Positions 1 to 9,370 of a DNA stretch of 54,134 nucleotides are shown piece after piece; positions within the stretch are counted from its first letter, which is position 1; each line of letters starts with the position of its first letter. The translations under genes and the position numbers were made by a program. Source of the DNA: Psychrobacter sp. (GTDB taxonomy: Bacteria > Pseudomonadota > Gammaproteobacteria > Pseudomonadales > Moraxellaceae); assembly GCA_018260445.1 (NCBI GenBank), contig JAGLBE010000018.1, positions 1 to 54,134 of the forward strand. Direction: 5' to 3'. Under the pieces are notes generated by a model. The model had not been told where the DNA came from, did not search any database, and saw only the letters and a program-made list of their open reading frames with translations.

Positions 1-113
1 ACAGGCTTGCAGGCACTTGGCTAGAAGCGATATCGAGATAACAGGAACGACTCTTGCCATTAGTGCCTGCGCCTGTGCAAGCCAAGATAGTAGCGGAAAG
101 CGGGATTAGCTGC
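1..113 (+). repeat. Structured dispersed repeat, copy 1 (cut by window edge)
   Basis: This noncoding element resembles the one at 10107-10275. The last 30 bases (84-113, ending in the block around agcgggattagc) match the other copy at all but about two positions, and the inner block agaagcg-tatcg-caggaacg is also shared. A stem closes the copy: bases 9-16 (gcaggcac) pair perfectly with 63-70, and bases 1-6 (acaggc) pair perfectly with 71-76. The arm sequences differ from those of the other copy although pairing is kept in both, which suggests a conserved structure. The 5' part probably lies outside the window. The family is not identified with certainty. Confidence 0.7.
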
Positions 114-314
114 CTAAACAAAGCTACTAAAAAGTTGCGAATGGCGTGTACTTTAACGTGCTGCGACAGGCCTAACAGACCCAAAAATAGATGTATTTGG
201 TTGGGCTGTTTGGCACGACGAGGCATGGCTATGCTTGCTCAATTATTGCCACATTTGCAATTAGGTTTGCCATTTCGTGTTTTTTTGCTGATGCACATCG
301 GCTTTGATGTGTCC

Positions 315-350
315 TTTTCTATGCCCTTTTCCATGCCCTTTTCCATGCCT
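315..350 (+). repeat. Three tandem 12-bp units
   Basis: The unit ttttccatgccc is repeated three times with a single substitution in the first and last copies. It lies in the stretch before the MFS transporter gene (1-448), which otherwise holds only the structured repeat. An open frame across it gives a repetitive SMPF peptide that I do not believe is a real protein. Confidence 0.7.
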
Positions 351-448
351 TTCATAAACCTTTAATATCTCTATGATACAGACGTTACGTCAATCGTTGC
401 CGCAATCGTTACGCCAATGATTAACCCTTAGCCAAACTCAAGGTGATT

Positions 449-1735
449 ATGCCGTCGTTAGACAGTCCATTGAATTCAAGCCCTGCGCAAACCCCGCGCG
501 CTGTTTTTTGGCTCATGCTGCTCTCTGTCGCCTTTTTATCTGCCAATATGCGCGCGCCTATTGTGGTATTGGGCGCCATCGCTCCGGTCATTCAAAAAGC
601 ATTGGGCATTAGTGAGGCGCATATTGGCTGGCTGGGTGCCATCCCGATGCTGATGTTTGCCCTCGCCGCCTTTGTGTCACCAAAAATTGGCAAACGTTTT
701 GGCAATGGCAATACCTTGATTATGGCCTTGGTGGTGTTAATTGTGGGTATTATTTTGCGCTCAGTATGGACAAGCTGGACGGGGTTTTTGGTGGGCACAG
801 TATTACTGTCTCTGGCTATCGGCTTTGCCAATACTCTGGTAGCACCCCTAATAAAAGAGCGAACCCCAAAGAATATTGCCTTATTGACCGCGGTGTACAG
901 CCTATCGATGGCGCTTGCCGCAGGGGTTGCCAGTGGCATTGTTTTACCCTTAGCCAAAGTGGTTGGTTGGCAGTGGGCGCTTGGCGGCTGGGCAGGGCTG
1001 AGCGTCATAGCGCTACTTATTTGGTTGGTGCTGCGCTTTGTGGCAGTCAAATCGGACAAAGTGGTTAAGCATGCTGGCGTCACTCAGGCCAGTCAAAGCA
1101 GTGAGCACACTGTACATCAACTTAATCGTAGCGCCGCCCCAGCACCGCCTGTTTCAATATGGCGCTCGCCAGTCGCGTGGCAATTGGCCATGTTTTTGGG
1201 TTTGCAGTCGCTTTTATATTATACCATTGCCAGTTTTCTACCCTCCATCGTGGTGGCAAAAGGCCTTACCCAAATCCAAGGCGGCAGTATCGGCTCAATC
1301 TTTCAATTTGTGGCGCCGTTGGTCATTGTGGTGATGACCCTGCTGATTCGCCGCGGCATCTCTATTCAAACAGTTGCTATTGCGTTAGCCTTATTTAATG
1401 CCGTTGGTATATTTGGTATTGCGTACTTGCCTGTCAACTTGGCTTGGCTTTGGTCAGCCTGTATGGGGATTGCCTGTACTGGCATTTTCACCTTAACGAT
1501 TATGCTGTTTTCGCTACGCACCTATACCCCCCATCAAGCAAGTCAATTATCGGGTATGGTACAAACGATTGCTTATCTTATTGCCTTTCTTGGCCCATTT
1601 GGGGCAGGTTGGCTGCACGAACTTACGCATGGCTGGGAGATGCCTCTACTATTAATCTTGGTATTAACCGCCTTAAATGTCATTATTGCGTGGTTTGTCA
1701 GTCGCCCTATTATGATAGATGGGCAACCTGTCTAG
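449..1735 (+). CDS. MFS transporter, CynX/NimT-like
   Basis: This encodes a 428-residue polytopic inner-membrane protein with about twelve hydrophobic segments and a hydrophilic loop near residues 205-235, as in two-halved major facilitator proteins. The N-terminal half carries NMRAPIVVLGAI and GWLGAIPML, which resemble the CynX/NimT (cyanate/nitroimidazole) branch. The substrate cannot be read from sequence; anion or drug export and import are both possible. The start chosen is ATG 449, preceded by AAGG five to eight bases upstream; an in-frame GTG six bases earlier has no separate ribosome site. avtA follows 111 bp downstream on the same strand and may be co-expressed. Confidence 0.8.
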   Translation: MPSLDSPLNSSPAQTPRAVFWLMLLSVAFLSANMRAPIVVLGAIAPVIQKALGISEAHIGWLGAIPMLMFALAAFVSPKIGKRFGNGNTLIMALVVLIVGIILRSVWTSWTGFLVGTVLLSLAIGFANTLVAPLIKERTPKNIALLTAVYSLSMALAAGVASGIVLPLAKVVGWQWALGGWAGLSVIALLIWLVLRFVAVKSDKVVKHAGVTQASQSSEHTVHQLNRSAAPAPPVSIWRSPVAWQLAMFLGLQSLLYYTIASFLPSIVVAKGLTQIQGGSIGSIFQFVAPLVIVVMTLLIRRGISIQTVAIALALFNAVGIFGIAYLPVNLAWLWSACMGIACTGIFTLTIMLFSLRTYTPHQASQLSGMVQTIAYLIAFLGPFGAGWLHELTHGWEMPLLLILVLTALNVIIAWFVSRPIMIDGQPV

Positions 1736-1846
1736 CGCCTGCATAGCCTCTTTGTTAGAAAATTTCGCACTGTATTGCCACCTCATCTAATACCCCATCT
1801 ATCACCTCATCTAACTCTCCATTTAATACCCTAAGGCAGATTTTTT

Positions 1847-3178
1847 ATGCAATTCTCCAAGTATGGTCAAACTTTCAGCAAACCCAGCAGCATTTCGCAG
1901 TTAATGGACGATTTAGGCGATGCGCTACATAGCGAGACCCCTGTCAACTTACTGGGCGGTGGTAACCCTGCGCGTATTGACCAGGTTAATGCAGCATATT
2001 TTGAGGTGTATCAGTCACTTGCGGCTGAGGGGATTGACGGAAATGCCATAGCCGCTATGGGCAATTACTCAAACCCGCAAGGCGATATGCCATTTATTAC
2101 TACCCTCGTCGAATTTTTTAATCGGCATTATGACTGGCAGTTAACCGCCGCCAATATCGCCCTGACCAATGGCTCACAAAATGCGTTTTTCTATCTGTTT
2201 AACCTTTTTAGTGGCTCATTTGCGCACCATAAGACAACGGATGCTCAAGCGGAAGTTGCTTCAAATCGCACAGTGGTGAAATCCATACTATTACCGCTAG
2301 CACCCGAATACATTGGCTACAGCGATGTGCAAATTGAGGGCAAGCACTTTATTGCCATTGAGCCTACCATCGCTACCGTCACCCATGACGGCGAGGCTGG
2401 GTTTTTTAAATACACGATTGATTTTGCAGCGCTCGAGAATTTGGCCGCCCTTAAAAACGGCGAAATAGGGGCTATTTGTTGCTCACGCCCCACCAACCCC
2501 ACCGGTAACGTGCTAACCGATGCAGAAATGGCGCACCTTGCCCGTATTGCCAAGCAGTATGCTATTCCACTGATTATCGACAATGCCTATGGCGAACCGT
2601 TTCCCAATATTATTTATCCCAAAGTCACTCTAAACTGGGATGACAACACTATTTTATGCTTTAGCCTCTCCAAAATAGGCCTGCCCGGGCTACGTACTGG
2701 TATTGTGATAGCAGCGCCTGAGGTGATTGCTGCGATTGCTGCCATGAATGCAGTGGTAAACCTAGCCCCCACCCGCTTTGGTGCCGCAATTGCCGCACCA
2801 TTATTGGCCGATGACCGTTTACAAGAATTATGCGACGATACGATTCAGCCCTTTTATGCCAGCAAGGCCAAAAAAGCGGTTGCCTTGATAAAAGCAGAAT
2901 TGGGCGACTATCCGGTGTTGATTCACAAGCCAGAAGGGGCGATATTTTTATGGATTTGGTTTAAAAACTTGCCAATATCGACGACCGAGCTGTACGAGCG
3001 TTTAAAACAAAAAGCGACGTTAATCGTGCCAAGCGAGCACTTTTACCCCGGGCTGGACACGACAACTTACCCGCACGCGCATGAGTGTATTCGCATGAGC
3101 ATTGCTGCCAGCGATGAGACGCTTGCGGCAGGCATTAAGGTGATTGGTGCGGTAGTGCGGGCGCTGTATGAGGTTTAG
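1847..3178 (+). CDS. avtA: Valine--pyruvate aminotransferase
   Basis: This is a cytoplasmic fold-type I PLP aminotransferase of 443 residues, the usual length for AvtA, which exchanges amino groups between alanine/pyruvate and valine/2-oxoisovalerate. The N-terminus (QFSKYGQTFSKPSSISQLMDDLG and LLGGGNPARI) is characteristic of the family. Other landmarks are NPTGNVL for substrate and PLP binding, DNAYGEPFP, and the PLP lysine K276 in SLSKIGLPGLRTG. It is the second gene after the MFS transporter; a link between the two is not evident. Confidence in the family is high, and the exact substrate preference is inferred from the family. Confidence 0.9.
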   Translation: MQFSKYGQTFSKPSSISQLMDDLGDALHSETPVNLLGGGNPARIDQVNAAYFEVYQSLAAEGIDGNAIAAMGNYSNPQGDMPFITTLVEFFNRHYDWQLTAANIALTNGSQNAFFYLFNLFSGSFAHHKTTDAQAEVASNRTVVKSILLPLAPEYIGYSDVQIEGKHFIAIEPTIATVTHDGEAGFFKYTIDFAALENLAALKNGEIGAICCSRPTNPTGNVLTDAEMAHLARIAKQYAIPLIIDNAYGEPFPNIIYPKVTLNWDDNTILCFSLSKIGLPGLRTGIVIAAPEVIAAIAAMNAVVNLAPTRFGAAIAAPLLADDRLQELCDDTIQPFYASKAKKAVALIKAELGDYPVLIHKPEGAIFLWIWFKNLPISTTELYERLKQKATLIVPSEHFYPGLDTTTYPHAHECIRMSIAASDETLAAGIKVIGAVVRALYEV

Positions 3179-3190
3179 GGTGTTCATCCT

Positions 3191-3730
3191 TTAATCAACC
3201 AAACCACAAAACTTTGCTGATGCGTCTAAATACTTATCGCTGTCGGCAAGAAAATCGCGCATATCATTGCTAGAGTGCGCCTCAACTTGCTCGCCAAGAC
3301 AAGCGCAGTTTTGGTCGACATCGGTGATGCCATTGTCTGCCGCCGCGCTTAGACAAAGATTGCTGACAAATGGCTTGATATGCGGCTGCAAGCATTGCAG
3401 CGTTTTTTCCTCTATGACAGCGTCAAGCGCTGATTCATCAAGATTTTGACGATGCACATCCAGCGCCGTCTGTGCAGTGCAGCCACAAAAATCCTCAACG
3501 TCCTCTTCGCTTTGCAAAAACCCCATAAACTCGTCGCCTTCCTCTGCCGCTTTTGCCAGACACATATCATAGGTGCTATTGTATAAATCGGCATCAGACG
3601 TGTCTAGATTATGCGCCCCGCTTTTGGCATGACTTTGCATAGCGCTTTGCGCATAACTTGGCTGCGGCGCCGCCAGTAAAAAAACCACAAAAACTGGCAT
3701 CAATTTGGTGACTATAGTACGAGTATCCAT
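3191..3730 (-). CDS. Secreted Cys-containing protein with duplicated half
   Basis: I do not recognise this 179-residue protein. It starts with a clear signal peptide (Lys, hydrophobic core FVVFLLAAP, then SYAQS), so it should reach the periplasm or outside. After that come two similar halves, each with a lone Cys followed about 20-30 residues later by a close C-x-C pair (FCGC and NCAC) and then a further Cys. This suggests an internal duplication with disulfides. The start is ATG 3730, because the hydrophobic core follows at once; an in-frame GTG four codons upstream adds nothing. It is convergent with avtA, with only 12 bp between the stops. Confidence 0.65.
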   Translation of the reverse strand: MDTRTIVTKLMPVFVVFLLAAPQPSYAQSAMQSHAKSGAHNLDTSDADLYNSTYDMCLAKAAEEGDEFMGFLQSEEDVEDFCGCTAQTALDVHRQNLDESALDAVIEEKTLQCLQPHIKPFVSNLCLSAAADNGITDVDQNCACLGEQVEAHSSNDMRDFLADSDKYLDASAKFCGLVD

Positions 3731-4047
3731 AATAAGGCTCACTTAAGTAGCGTAATGCGATAATGATAGCAGAATGCAGCCGCTTAGGTCAGTATCCTTC
3801 ATAAGGATAATTCAGTGTTAGACGCGCGGTTGTGACCCTATGACCCTACAATGCCATGAACTTGCTAAGACGACATTGGGTCACAGATATTGTGTCACAA
3901 CTGGCAGATTTTTTAACCAACTTTAGACAGCCAAGACTCAGTAGACCTGATAAAATCACACCACTACGTCTTTGCCCATCAAGCGCAATCTAGAGACTAG
4001 ATAACCGTCACTGCCCCAATAACCACCGCAACCCCAATGGAAAGACT
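3731..4047. other. Intergenic promoter region between divergent genes
   Basis: This 317-bp gap separates the secreted protein from the esterase, which face away from each other, so promoters for both should lie here. It contains tgtgaccc near 3830 and its complement gggtcaca near 3884, plus a short palindrome ttgtgtcacaa just after, which could form an operator. I see no gene or clear terminator. Confidence 0.4.
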
Positions 4048-4944
4048 ATGCTCTCAAGGCTCTCATGGCTCGCAACTTTAACCCGTTTTAATGCGCTTAA
4101 ATCGCCTAGTACTTCTGCCACTTTGAACGAACCGTCCCACTTTGTCAATCACCCTTTACCGATTATCAGCCTAACGCTTGTTGCCACTTTGACCATAGTA
4201 GGCTGCCAAAAACCGGCTGAGCCGACGCCAGAAACTTCGGCCAATACGATAGCGCCCGCAATCAGTGCTCCAACGACGCCAGCGCAAATAGCCCCCAACC
4301 CGAACACGGCAGCCAAGCCGCCAGTGGCGACGCAAAGCATTGAGCAACCCATCACGATTTTGGCCCTGGGCGATTCGCTCACCGAAGGCTTGGGTTTGCC
4401 AGAAAACGAGGCTTATCCTGCCCAACTTGAACAAGCGCTAAAAGATGCCGGTTATGTGAATGCCAAAGTGGTCAATTCTGGATTAAGCGGGGAAACCAGT
4501 AGTGGCTTGGTCAATCGCCTAAATTGGGCGCTTAAAACCAAACCTGATATCACGATTTTAACCATTGGTGCCAATGATGCGATGCGTGGTATTGATGTGG
4601 CGACTATTGAGAAAAATATCCGTACTGCTATTGAGCGTTTGCAAAGCGAAGGCAGTATTGTGGTGTTGGGCGGTATGCAAATTTATGACAATCTGGGTAA
4701 CGACTATGTGAAAACATTTTCGGATATTTACCCGAAACTTGCCAAAGACTATAACATTGCCTTTATTCCGTTCTTTTTAGAAGGTGTTGGCGGGGTTGCA
4801 GAACTCAATCAGGCAGATGCCATCCATCCGACAAAAGAAGGCTATAACCGTATCGTCAATAATAATATCTTGCCTGTACTTAAGCCGACGCTCGAACAAT
4901 TTGTGGCACATAAACAGACAAGTGCTAATGAGACCGCCCAATGA
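4048..4944 (+). CDS. GDSL-family esterase/arylesterase (TesA-like), predicted lipoprotein
   Basis: This is an SGNH hydrolase that should cleave esters or thioesters outside the cytoplasm. Block I is ALGDSLTEG with the nucleophile S110; the Gly/Asn blocks follow (SGLSGETSSG, GANDAMRG), and Asp/His of the triad lie in DAIHPTKEG. A hydrophobic stretch at residues 37-52 ends in TIVGC, so C53 could be lipidated. The following 45 residues are a Pro/Thr/Ala linker. The 36-residue stretch before the signal segment is unusually long, but no better start with a ribosome site was found (GGAAAG precedes ATG 4048). It overlaps the ABC ATPase gene by 4 bp, the same tesA-ybbA-ybbP neighbourhood known from other proteobacteria. 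Confidence 0.85.
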   Translation: MLSRLSWLATLTRFNALKSPSTSATLNEPSHFVNHPLPIISLTLVATLTIVGCQKPAEPTPETSANTIAPAISAPTTPAQIAPNPNTAAKPPVATQSIEQPITILALGDSLTEGLGLPENEAYPAQLEQALKDAGYVNAKVVNSGLSGETSSGLVNRLNWALKTKPDITILTIGANDAMRGIDVATIEKNIRTAIERLQSEGSIVVLGGMQIYDNLGNDYVKTFSDIYPKLAKDYNIAFIPFFLEGVGGVAELNQADAIHPTKEGYNRIVNNNILPVLKPTLEQFVAHKQTSANETAQ

Positions 4945-5630
4945 GTAAAAATATAGATACAGATATTAAACCTCTATTATACGCCAGCAATTTGAGCAAA
5001 AGCGTGCTGATTGGCGATACCAAGACGGACATCATTAAACATGTCGATGTTGCCATCGGTGCGGGTGAGTTTGCAGTCATTATGGGAAAATCCGGGTCGG
5101 GCAAGTCTACCCTGCTCGGATTATTGGCAGGACTGGACTACCCTGATAGTGGCGAGGTATGGCTTGATGGTCAGAATTTAACGAACTTGAGCGAGGATGA
5201 ACTGGCACAAAAACGTCAGCAAGCGATGGGCTTTGTGTTTCAGTCGTTTCACTTATTGCCGACATTAACCGTTGCCGAAAACATTGCCTTTCCACTCGAT
5301 ATCGCCCGTCAGCCAGATGCCAATCGAGTCGAAGAACTGCTGGCTGCCGTAGGCCTGACCCATCGCCGTAATAGCTTACCGCATCAACTCTCAGGCGGTG
5401 AGCAACAGCGCACAGCACTGGCTCGGGCACTGGTGGCACGTCCTAAAATTATCTTTGCCGATGAGCCAACCGGCAATTTGGATGAACATAACGCCCAGCA
5501 GGTAATGAACTTACTGCTTGAACTACAACAACAATCGGGCACTGCTTTGGTGGTAGTGACCCACGATCCTGCGTTAACTGAATATGCCAATCAGGTGATT
5601 ACCATTCATGATGGGCAAATTACGAGGTAG
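4941..5630 (+). CDS. ABC transporter ATP-binding protein (YbbA/LolD-like)
   Basis: This is a 229-residue cytoplasmic ATPase of the MacB/LolD/YbbA class. It contains Walker A GKSGSGKST, the Q-loop in FVFQSFHLLPTLT, the signature LSGGEQQR and Walker B IIFADEPTGNLDE, followed by the switch His in VVTHDPALTEY. It starts inside the last codons of the esterase gene (ATGA overlap), so the two are translationally coupled. The large permease encoded 150 bp downstream is its likely partner. The substrate is unknown; the class moves lipoproteins or other hydrophobic molecules, or acts mechanically across the periplasm. Confidence 0.88.
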   Translation: MSKNIDTDIKPLLYASNLSKSVLIGDTKTDIIKHVDVAIGAGEFAVIMGKSGSGKSTLLGLLAGLDYPDSGEVWLDGQNLTNLSEDELAQKRQQAMGFVFQSFHLLPTLTVAENIAFPLDIARQPDANRVEELLAAVGLTHRRNSLPHQLSGGEQQRTALARALVARPKIIFADEPTGNLDEHNAQQVMNLLLELQQQSGTALVVVTHDPALTEYANQVITIHDGQITR

Positions 5631-5779
5631 ATCGCTAATCTTCCCTCATAGCGCAAAGCCTGTAGCACAAAGCCTGATGCGCTCACAGGCAGTCAATTAT
5701 TCAATAGGCCCTCTCACCCATGTAGCTCTAACCGAAACTCTAACCGTCATTCCAACCACCGCGATACAGTTGCGCCCCT

Positions 5780-8479
5780 ATGATTGCAGATAAGACCTCC
5801 CCCACATTATCCCCTGCCTATACCAACCTCGGCAGTAAATTGTTACACCGAAGCTGGTGGCGGCATTGGGTGTATCCGCTTCTGTTTTTGTTGGCGATGC
5901 TGTTGTCATTATCCACCTATTTGACACTCGATTCGATTCAGCAGTCGGTGCGCGATTATGTGACCGACAATCAGCGCGCGCTGGTCGGGGGTGATTTGAT
6001 TTTAAGCAGTAAGCAAGCGTGGACGCCTGATGTATTACAAGCGGTGCAAACGTTTGCGCCAACTGCAAAGATAGCAGCTGATGCTCATACGGGCTCAAGT
6101 GGCACTGCTCATGAATCAGGCGTTGTATACGATTATCAATTTAATGCGATGGTGTCTAGCGTCAATCCTAATGCTAGTACTGATGCTGGCAATAACGCGG
6201 ACGACAAAACCCTCCTCGCTCGTATCAAAGCGGTATCGAGTCAATATCCGTTATATGGGACGGTGGTGCTCGCGTCAGGCAAACCGCTTTGGCAACAGCT
6301 GACGCCCAATACGATAGTGGTAGAAACACAAGTGTTGACAGGGCTGAATCTCAAAGTCGGTGATAAAGTTAAGATTGGCGATGCGCTGTTTACCATCGCC
6401 GATGAATTGGTCACTGAGCCGGATCGTCCGCTGACTGCCTTTGGGTTTGGGGCACGGGTACTGATGGCGGATAGCGATTTGGCCGCAACCAATTTGCTGG
6501 GGCAACGTAGCCGAGTCAATTATCGCATTGAGCTGGCGGGTCGCCCTGATGCCATTGCCAGTGAGCAGACCAAGCTTAAGCAAATCATTGACGCCCTGCC
6601 TGCCTCGCAAGATGTAGAGATGACCACGGCGGATGAGTCGGACACGTCAGTGACTGAGGTGTCGGATAATGTGCTGATGTTTTTAAAACTACTGGTGATT
6701 GCGGTGTTGTTTTTGTCTGCAGTGGCGCTGCTTAGCGTGGTGAAGGCGTTTGTGGGATTGCAGCAAAATACCAATGCCATTCGCCGTGCGCTTGGGGAGT
6801 CGGTGGGCGCCATAAAACGCAGCTATTATCAGCTATTTTTAACCATGGCGCTACTGGCGTGTATGGCCTCTGGGCTGTTAAGTTTGGCGATGCTCAATAT
6901 CGGTGCGCAGTATTTAACCGCTATTTTGCCGCCTGATATTCATCTGGCTATTAAGCTGGTCAGTTTGGTTAAAATCAGTATTGTGGCGCTGGTGATAACC
7001 GCATTGGTGGTGCAACAAAGCTTATATGCGGTGACCCATACCAAGCCGTCTGCGGTGCTCAAACAGTCGGTTACTAATACTCGCCAGCATCCGCCCTTAT
7101 ACTGGTATGGGTTGGTGCTATGCGCAAGTTTTGCACTACTCGCCTATGAGTTTGGTTCGCTGATCACAGGCTTGCAGGTACTTGGCGGAATGTTAGTGCT
7201 TGCGGGGAGCTTTTGGTTACTGGGTAAAGGTTGGTTATGGCTTTTAGCGAAATTGATTGAGCACGGCTTGTTTGGTAAGAGGCTTGGGGGCAGACAGTCG
7301 GGATGGATGGCACGGATTGCGGTGCATAACTTATCCCGTAAGGGCAATCAATCGGGGCTGTTTTTTGTGACGCTTGCTTTATCGGTGGCAGTGTTGACCA
7401 TGGTTACCCTACTCAACCATAGCCTCAATAAACAGTTTGTGCAGGCGTATCCTAAAGATGCGCCGAACTTGTTTTTACTCGATGTGCAAAGCGATCAGCA
7501 CGATACCATAAATACATTAATTAAAGCGCCGATGACATATTATCCAGTGGTACGGGCCAGGGTGACGGAAGCCGGTGGTGTGGCTACTGATAAGATTGAG
7601 GTGTCGCAAACTGAGGGTGATGACCCGACTCGGGTGTTTAACTTAAGCTATGCCGATAGCCTCATGCCTACCGAGTTTATTAAAGAATCGGTTGCGCCTG
7701 ATCAGCTTTATGCGCCGATTACGGCTGACGCCCAAGCTCATAATGACGTAAGCAAGGGTGATATCTTCCCATTATCGATATTGGATTCTGCCGCTGAGCT
7801 GCTGAATGTGGGTATGGGCGACCAAGTCCGCTTTAATATTCAAGGGATTGAGATTGTCGGACAGATTACCAGTATTCGGCAGCGCTATGAGCGTGGTCCC
7901 AGTCCGTTTTTCTACTTTTTGTTTGAGCCTAAGGTGTTGGCGGATGCGCCGCAAATTCAGTTTGCCACCACCAAGGTGGATGCTGCCCAAATTCCACAAT
8001 TACAAACTGACCTTGTACAGGCGTTCCCTGCGATTACCACTATTGATGGTGGGGCAATTGCTAAGCAAGTGCAAGGGTTTGTGAGTCAGATGAGCCGACT
8101 GGTGCAGGTGTTTACCTTGCTGGCGATGATTACGGGCATTATGGTGCTCATTACTTCCCTACTCTCGACTTCGCAAGACCGATTGCGAGATAGTGCCTCG
8201 TTTCGATTGCTCGGTATGCAAAAGCGGGACTTGTATCAAATAAATATGTTAGAGATCGGCTTGCTTGGCGTGAGTGCGGGAACGTTTGCGGTGATATTGG
8301 CGAGTGGCACAGCGTATGTGATTATTACCCAGTGGTTTAATCTACCGTTTAGCATCCCTTGGGGTCGCTTTGCGTTGGGAGCGGTGATGCTGATAGCGGT
8401 GTTATTGATTATTGCGATTGGCTATGTGCGCTTGGTGATTGGACGTGGGATTATGGCTAGAGTGAGAGGGATGGTTTAA
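5780..8479 (+). CDS. ABC transporter permease, FtsX/YbbP-like
   Basis: This 899-residue inner-membrane protein has the layout of the YbbP group: one N-terminal membrane segment near residue 32, a large periplasmic part, a first FtsX-like membrane domain at about 295-420 (MFLKLLVIAVLFLSAVALLSVVKAF), further membrane segments at about 430-490, a second periplasmic part, and a last FtsX domain at about 765-890. It pairs with the ATPase encoded just upstream. The ribosome site before ATG 5780 is weak, but the next Met codons lie far inside. Together with the esterase it probably forms one operon. The substrate is unknown. Confidence 0.88.
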   Translation: MIADKTSPTLSPAYTNLGSKLLHRSWWRHWVYPLLFLLAMLLSLSTYLTLDSIQQSVRDYVTDNQRALVGGDLILSSKQAWTPDVLQAVQTFAPTAKIAADAHTGSSGTAHESGVVYDYQFNAMVSSVNPNASTDAGNNADDKTLLARIKAVSSQYPLYGTVVLASGKPLWQQLTPNTIVVETQVLTGLNLKVGDKVKIGDALFTIADELVTEPDRPLTAFGFGARVLMADSDLAATNLLGQRSRVNYRIELAGRPDAIASEQTKLKQIIDALPASQDVEMTTADESDTSVTEVSDNVLMFLKLLVIAVLFLSAVALLSVVKAFVGLQQNTNAIRRALGESVGAIKRSYYQLFLTMALLACMASGLLSLAMLNIGAQYLTAILPPDIHLAIKLVSLVKISIVALVITALVVQQSLYAVTHTKPSAVLKQSVTNTRQHPPLYWYGLVLCASFALLAYEFGSLITGLQVLGGMLVLAGSFWLLGKGWLWLLAKLIEHGLFGKRLGGRQSGWMARIAVHNLSRKGNQSGLFFVTLALSVAVLTMVTLLNHSLNKQFVQAYPKDAPNLFLLDVQSDQHDTINTLIKAPMTYYPVVRARVTEAGGVATDKIEVSQTEGDDPTRVFNLSYADSLMPTEFIKESVAPDQLYAPITADAQAHNDVSKGDIFPLSILDSAAELLNVGMGDQVRFNIQGIEIVGQITSIRQRYERGPSPFFYFLFEPKVLADAPQIQFATTKVDAAQIPQLQTDLVQAFPAITTIDGGAIAKQVQGFVSQMSRLVQVFTLLAMITGIMVLITSLLSTSQDRLRDSASFRLLGMQKRDLYQINMLEIGLLGVSAGTFAVILASGTAYVIITQWFNLPFSIPWGRFALGAVMLIAVLLIIAIGYVRLVIGRGIMARVRGMV

Positions 8480-8576
8480 TTGTCGGCAATAGTGCTATTA
8501 TATCTCTTTACAAGGATAAAGTTACTAGATTCAAACTGTATATAAAAATATATTTATCTAAAAGAGAGTAGATGTT

Positions 8577-8653
8577 ATGAAAAAAAGGAAAAAATATTAA
8601 TTCTATGTAAGACATACCCTACTCCCAGTTCAAAATATGTTGAAACAGTATGT
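8577..8653 (+). other. Displaced N-terminal codons of the next gene (poly-A frameshift)
   Basis: ATG 8577 has a GAGAG ribosome-site-like stretch about ten bases upstream, but its own frame ends after seven codons. The frame of the following gene is open from 8546 to its first ATG at 8654 and reads KILILCKTYPTPSSKYVE before it, yet it contains no ATG, GTG, TTG or CTG. A run of seven A follows the ATG. One extra A would join this ATG to the long frame and give a protein beginning MKKKEKILILCKTYP. This is either a sequencing error, a mutation, transcript slippage or an on/off tract. Confidence 0.6.
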
Positions 8654-9370
8654 ATGGCAGGTATGCGTGAAGATGGATCTTTAATACGACTATATCCTAT
8701 ACCTTTTAGATTATTAGGGAAAGAGCTTAAGTTTAAAAAATGGCAGTTCATTAATATTTATATTGAGAAAAGTCGCATGGATCGTCGACCAGAAAGCTAT
8801 AAAGTTTACGTAGATAATCTAGAAATATTGGAAGAAGTAAATACAAAGCATGATTGGAAAAATAGACGTTATTACCTTAGTAAAATTTCTTTATGTACTA
8901 ATATAGACTCTATTAAGTCTAAAGAACGCAAAGCTAATCAGTCTCTTGCACTATTTAAACCAAATAAAATCATTGACTTCGAAATATTAGAAGCAAAGCA
9001 GAAGGATTGGACACAGAGTCAAAAGGACTCTTTAAGTCTAGCATATCAAGGAGATCTTTTTAGTACCAGCAATAATGAAACCATAAAAGAATTAAGAAAA
9101 CTTCCGTACGACTTTTATGTGTATTTTGAAGACGAGAACCATACGAAATGTAAGCATAAAATACTAGATTGGGAAATTGGAAGTCTTTATTGGAATGTGT
9201 GCTATCAAGCTGACTGGAAAAAGAAAATTGAAGACAAGCTGAAAGACTTGCTATTCGAAAAAGATATTTATTTTCTAATGGGGAATGAACATCGCTTTCA
9301 GCATAATTGGCACATTATAAGTTTAATTTATCCACCTAAACAAGTTCAACAGACGCTAGACCTTTTTTGA
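8654..9370 (+). CDS. Unnamed accessory protein, partner of DUF488 gene
   Basis: I cannot name the family. From its first usable ATG the protein has 238 residues; the true N-terminus probably begins about 26 residues earlier (see the frameshift at 8577). The opening, with KTYPTPSSKYVETVC in the displaced part followed by MAGMREDGSLIRLYPIPFR, looks like a conserved nucleic-acid or nucleotide-binding front end. The rest is rich in Lys, Trp and aromatic residues, with no signal peptide or membrane segment, so it is cytoplasmic. Base composition is much more AT-rich than in its neighbours, which suggests transfer. The 3' end overlaps the convergent DUF488 gene by 35 bp, implying a linked pair. Confidence 0.65.
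   Translation: MAGMREDGSLIRLYPIPFRLLGKELKFKKWQFINIYIEKSRMDRRPESYKVYVDNLEILEEVNTKHDWKNRRYYLSKISLCTNIDSIKSKERKANQSLALFKPNKIIDFEILEAKQKDWTQSQKDSLSLAYQGDLFSTSNNETIKELRKLPYDFYVYFEDENHTKCKHKILDWEIGSLYWNVCYQADWKKKIEDKLKDLLFEKDIYFLMGNEHRFQHNWHIISLIYPPKQVQQTLDLF

Noticed and set aside
54-365. 103-codon frame at the window start
   Set aside because: It runs through the structured repeat and the ttttccatgccc tandem units, has no ribosome site, and its end is a simple SMPF repeat.
7165-7185. acaggcttgcaggtacttgg inside the permease gene resembling the start of repeat copy 1
   Set aside because: Only about 18 bases match, there is no partner arm or 3' block, and it lies in conserved coding sequence.
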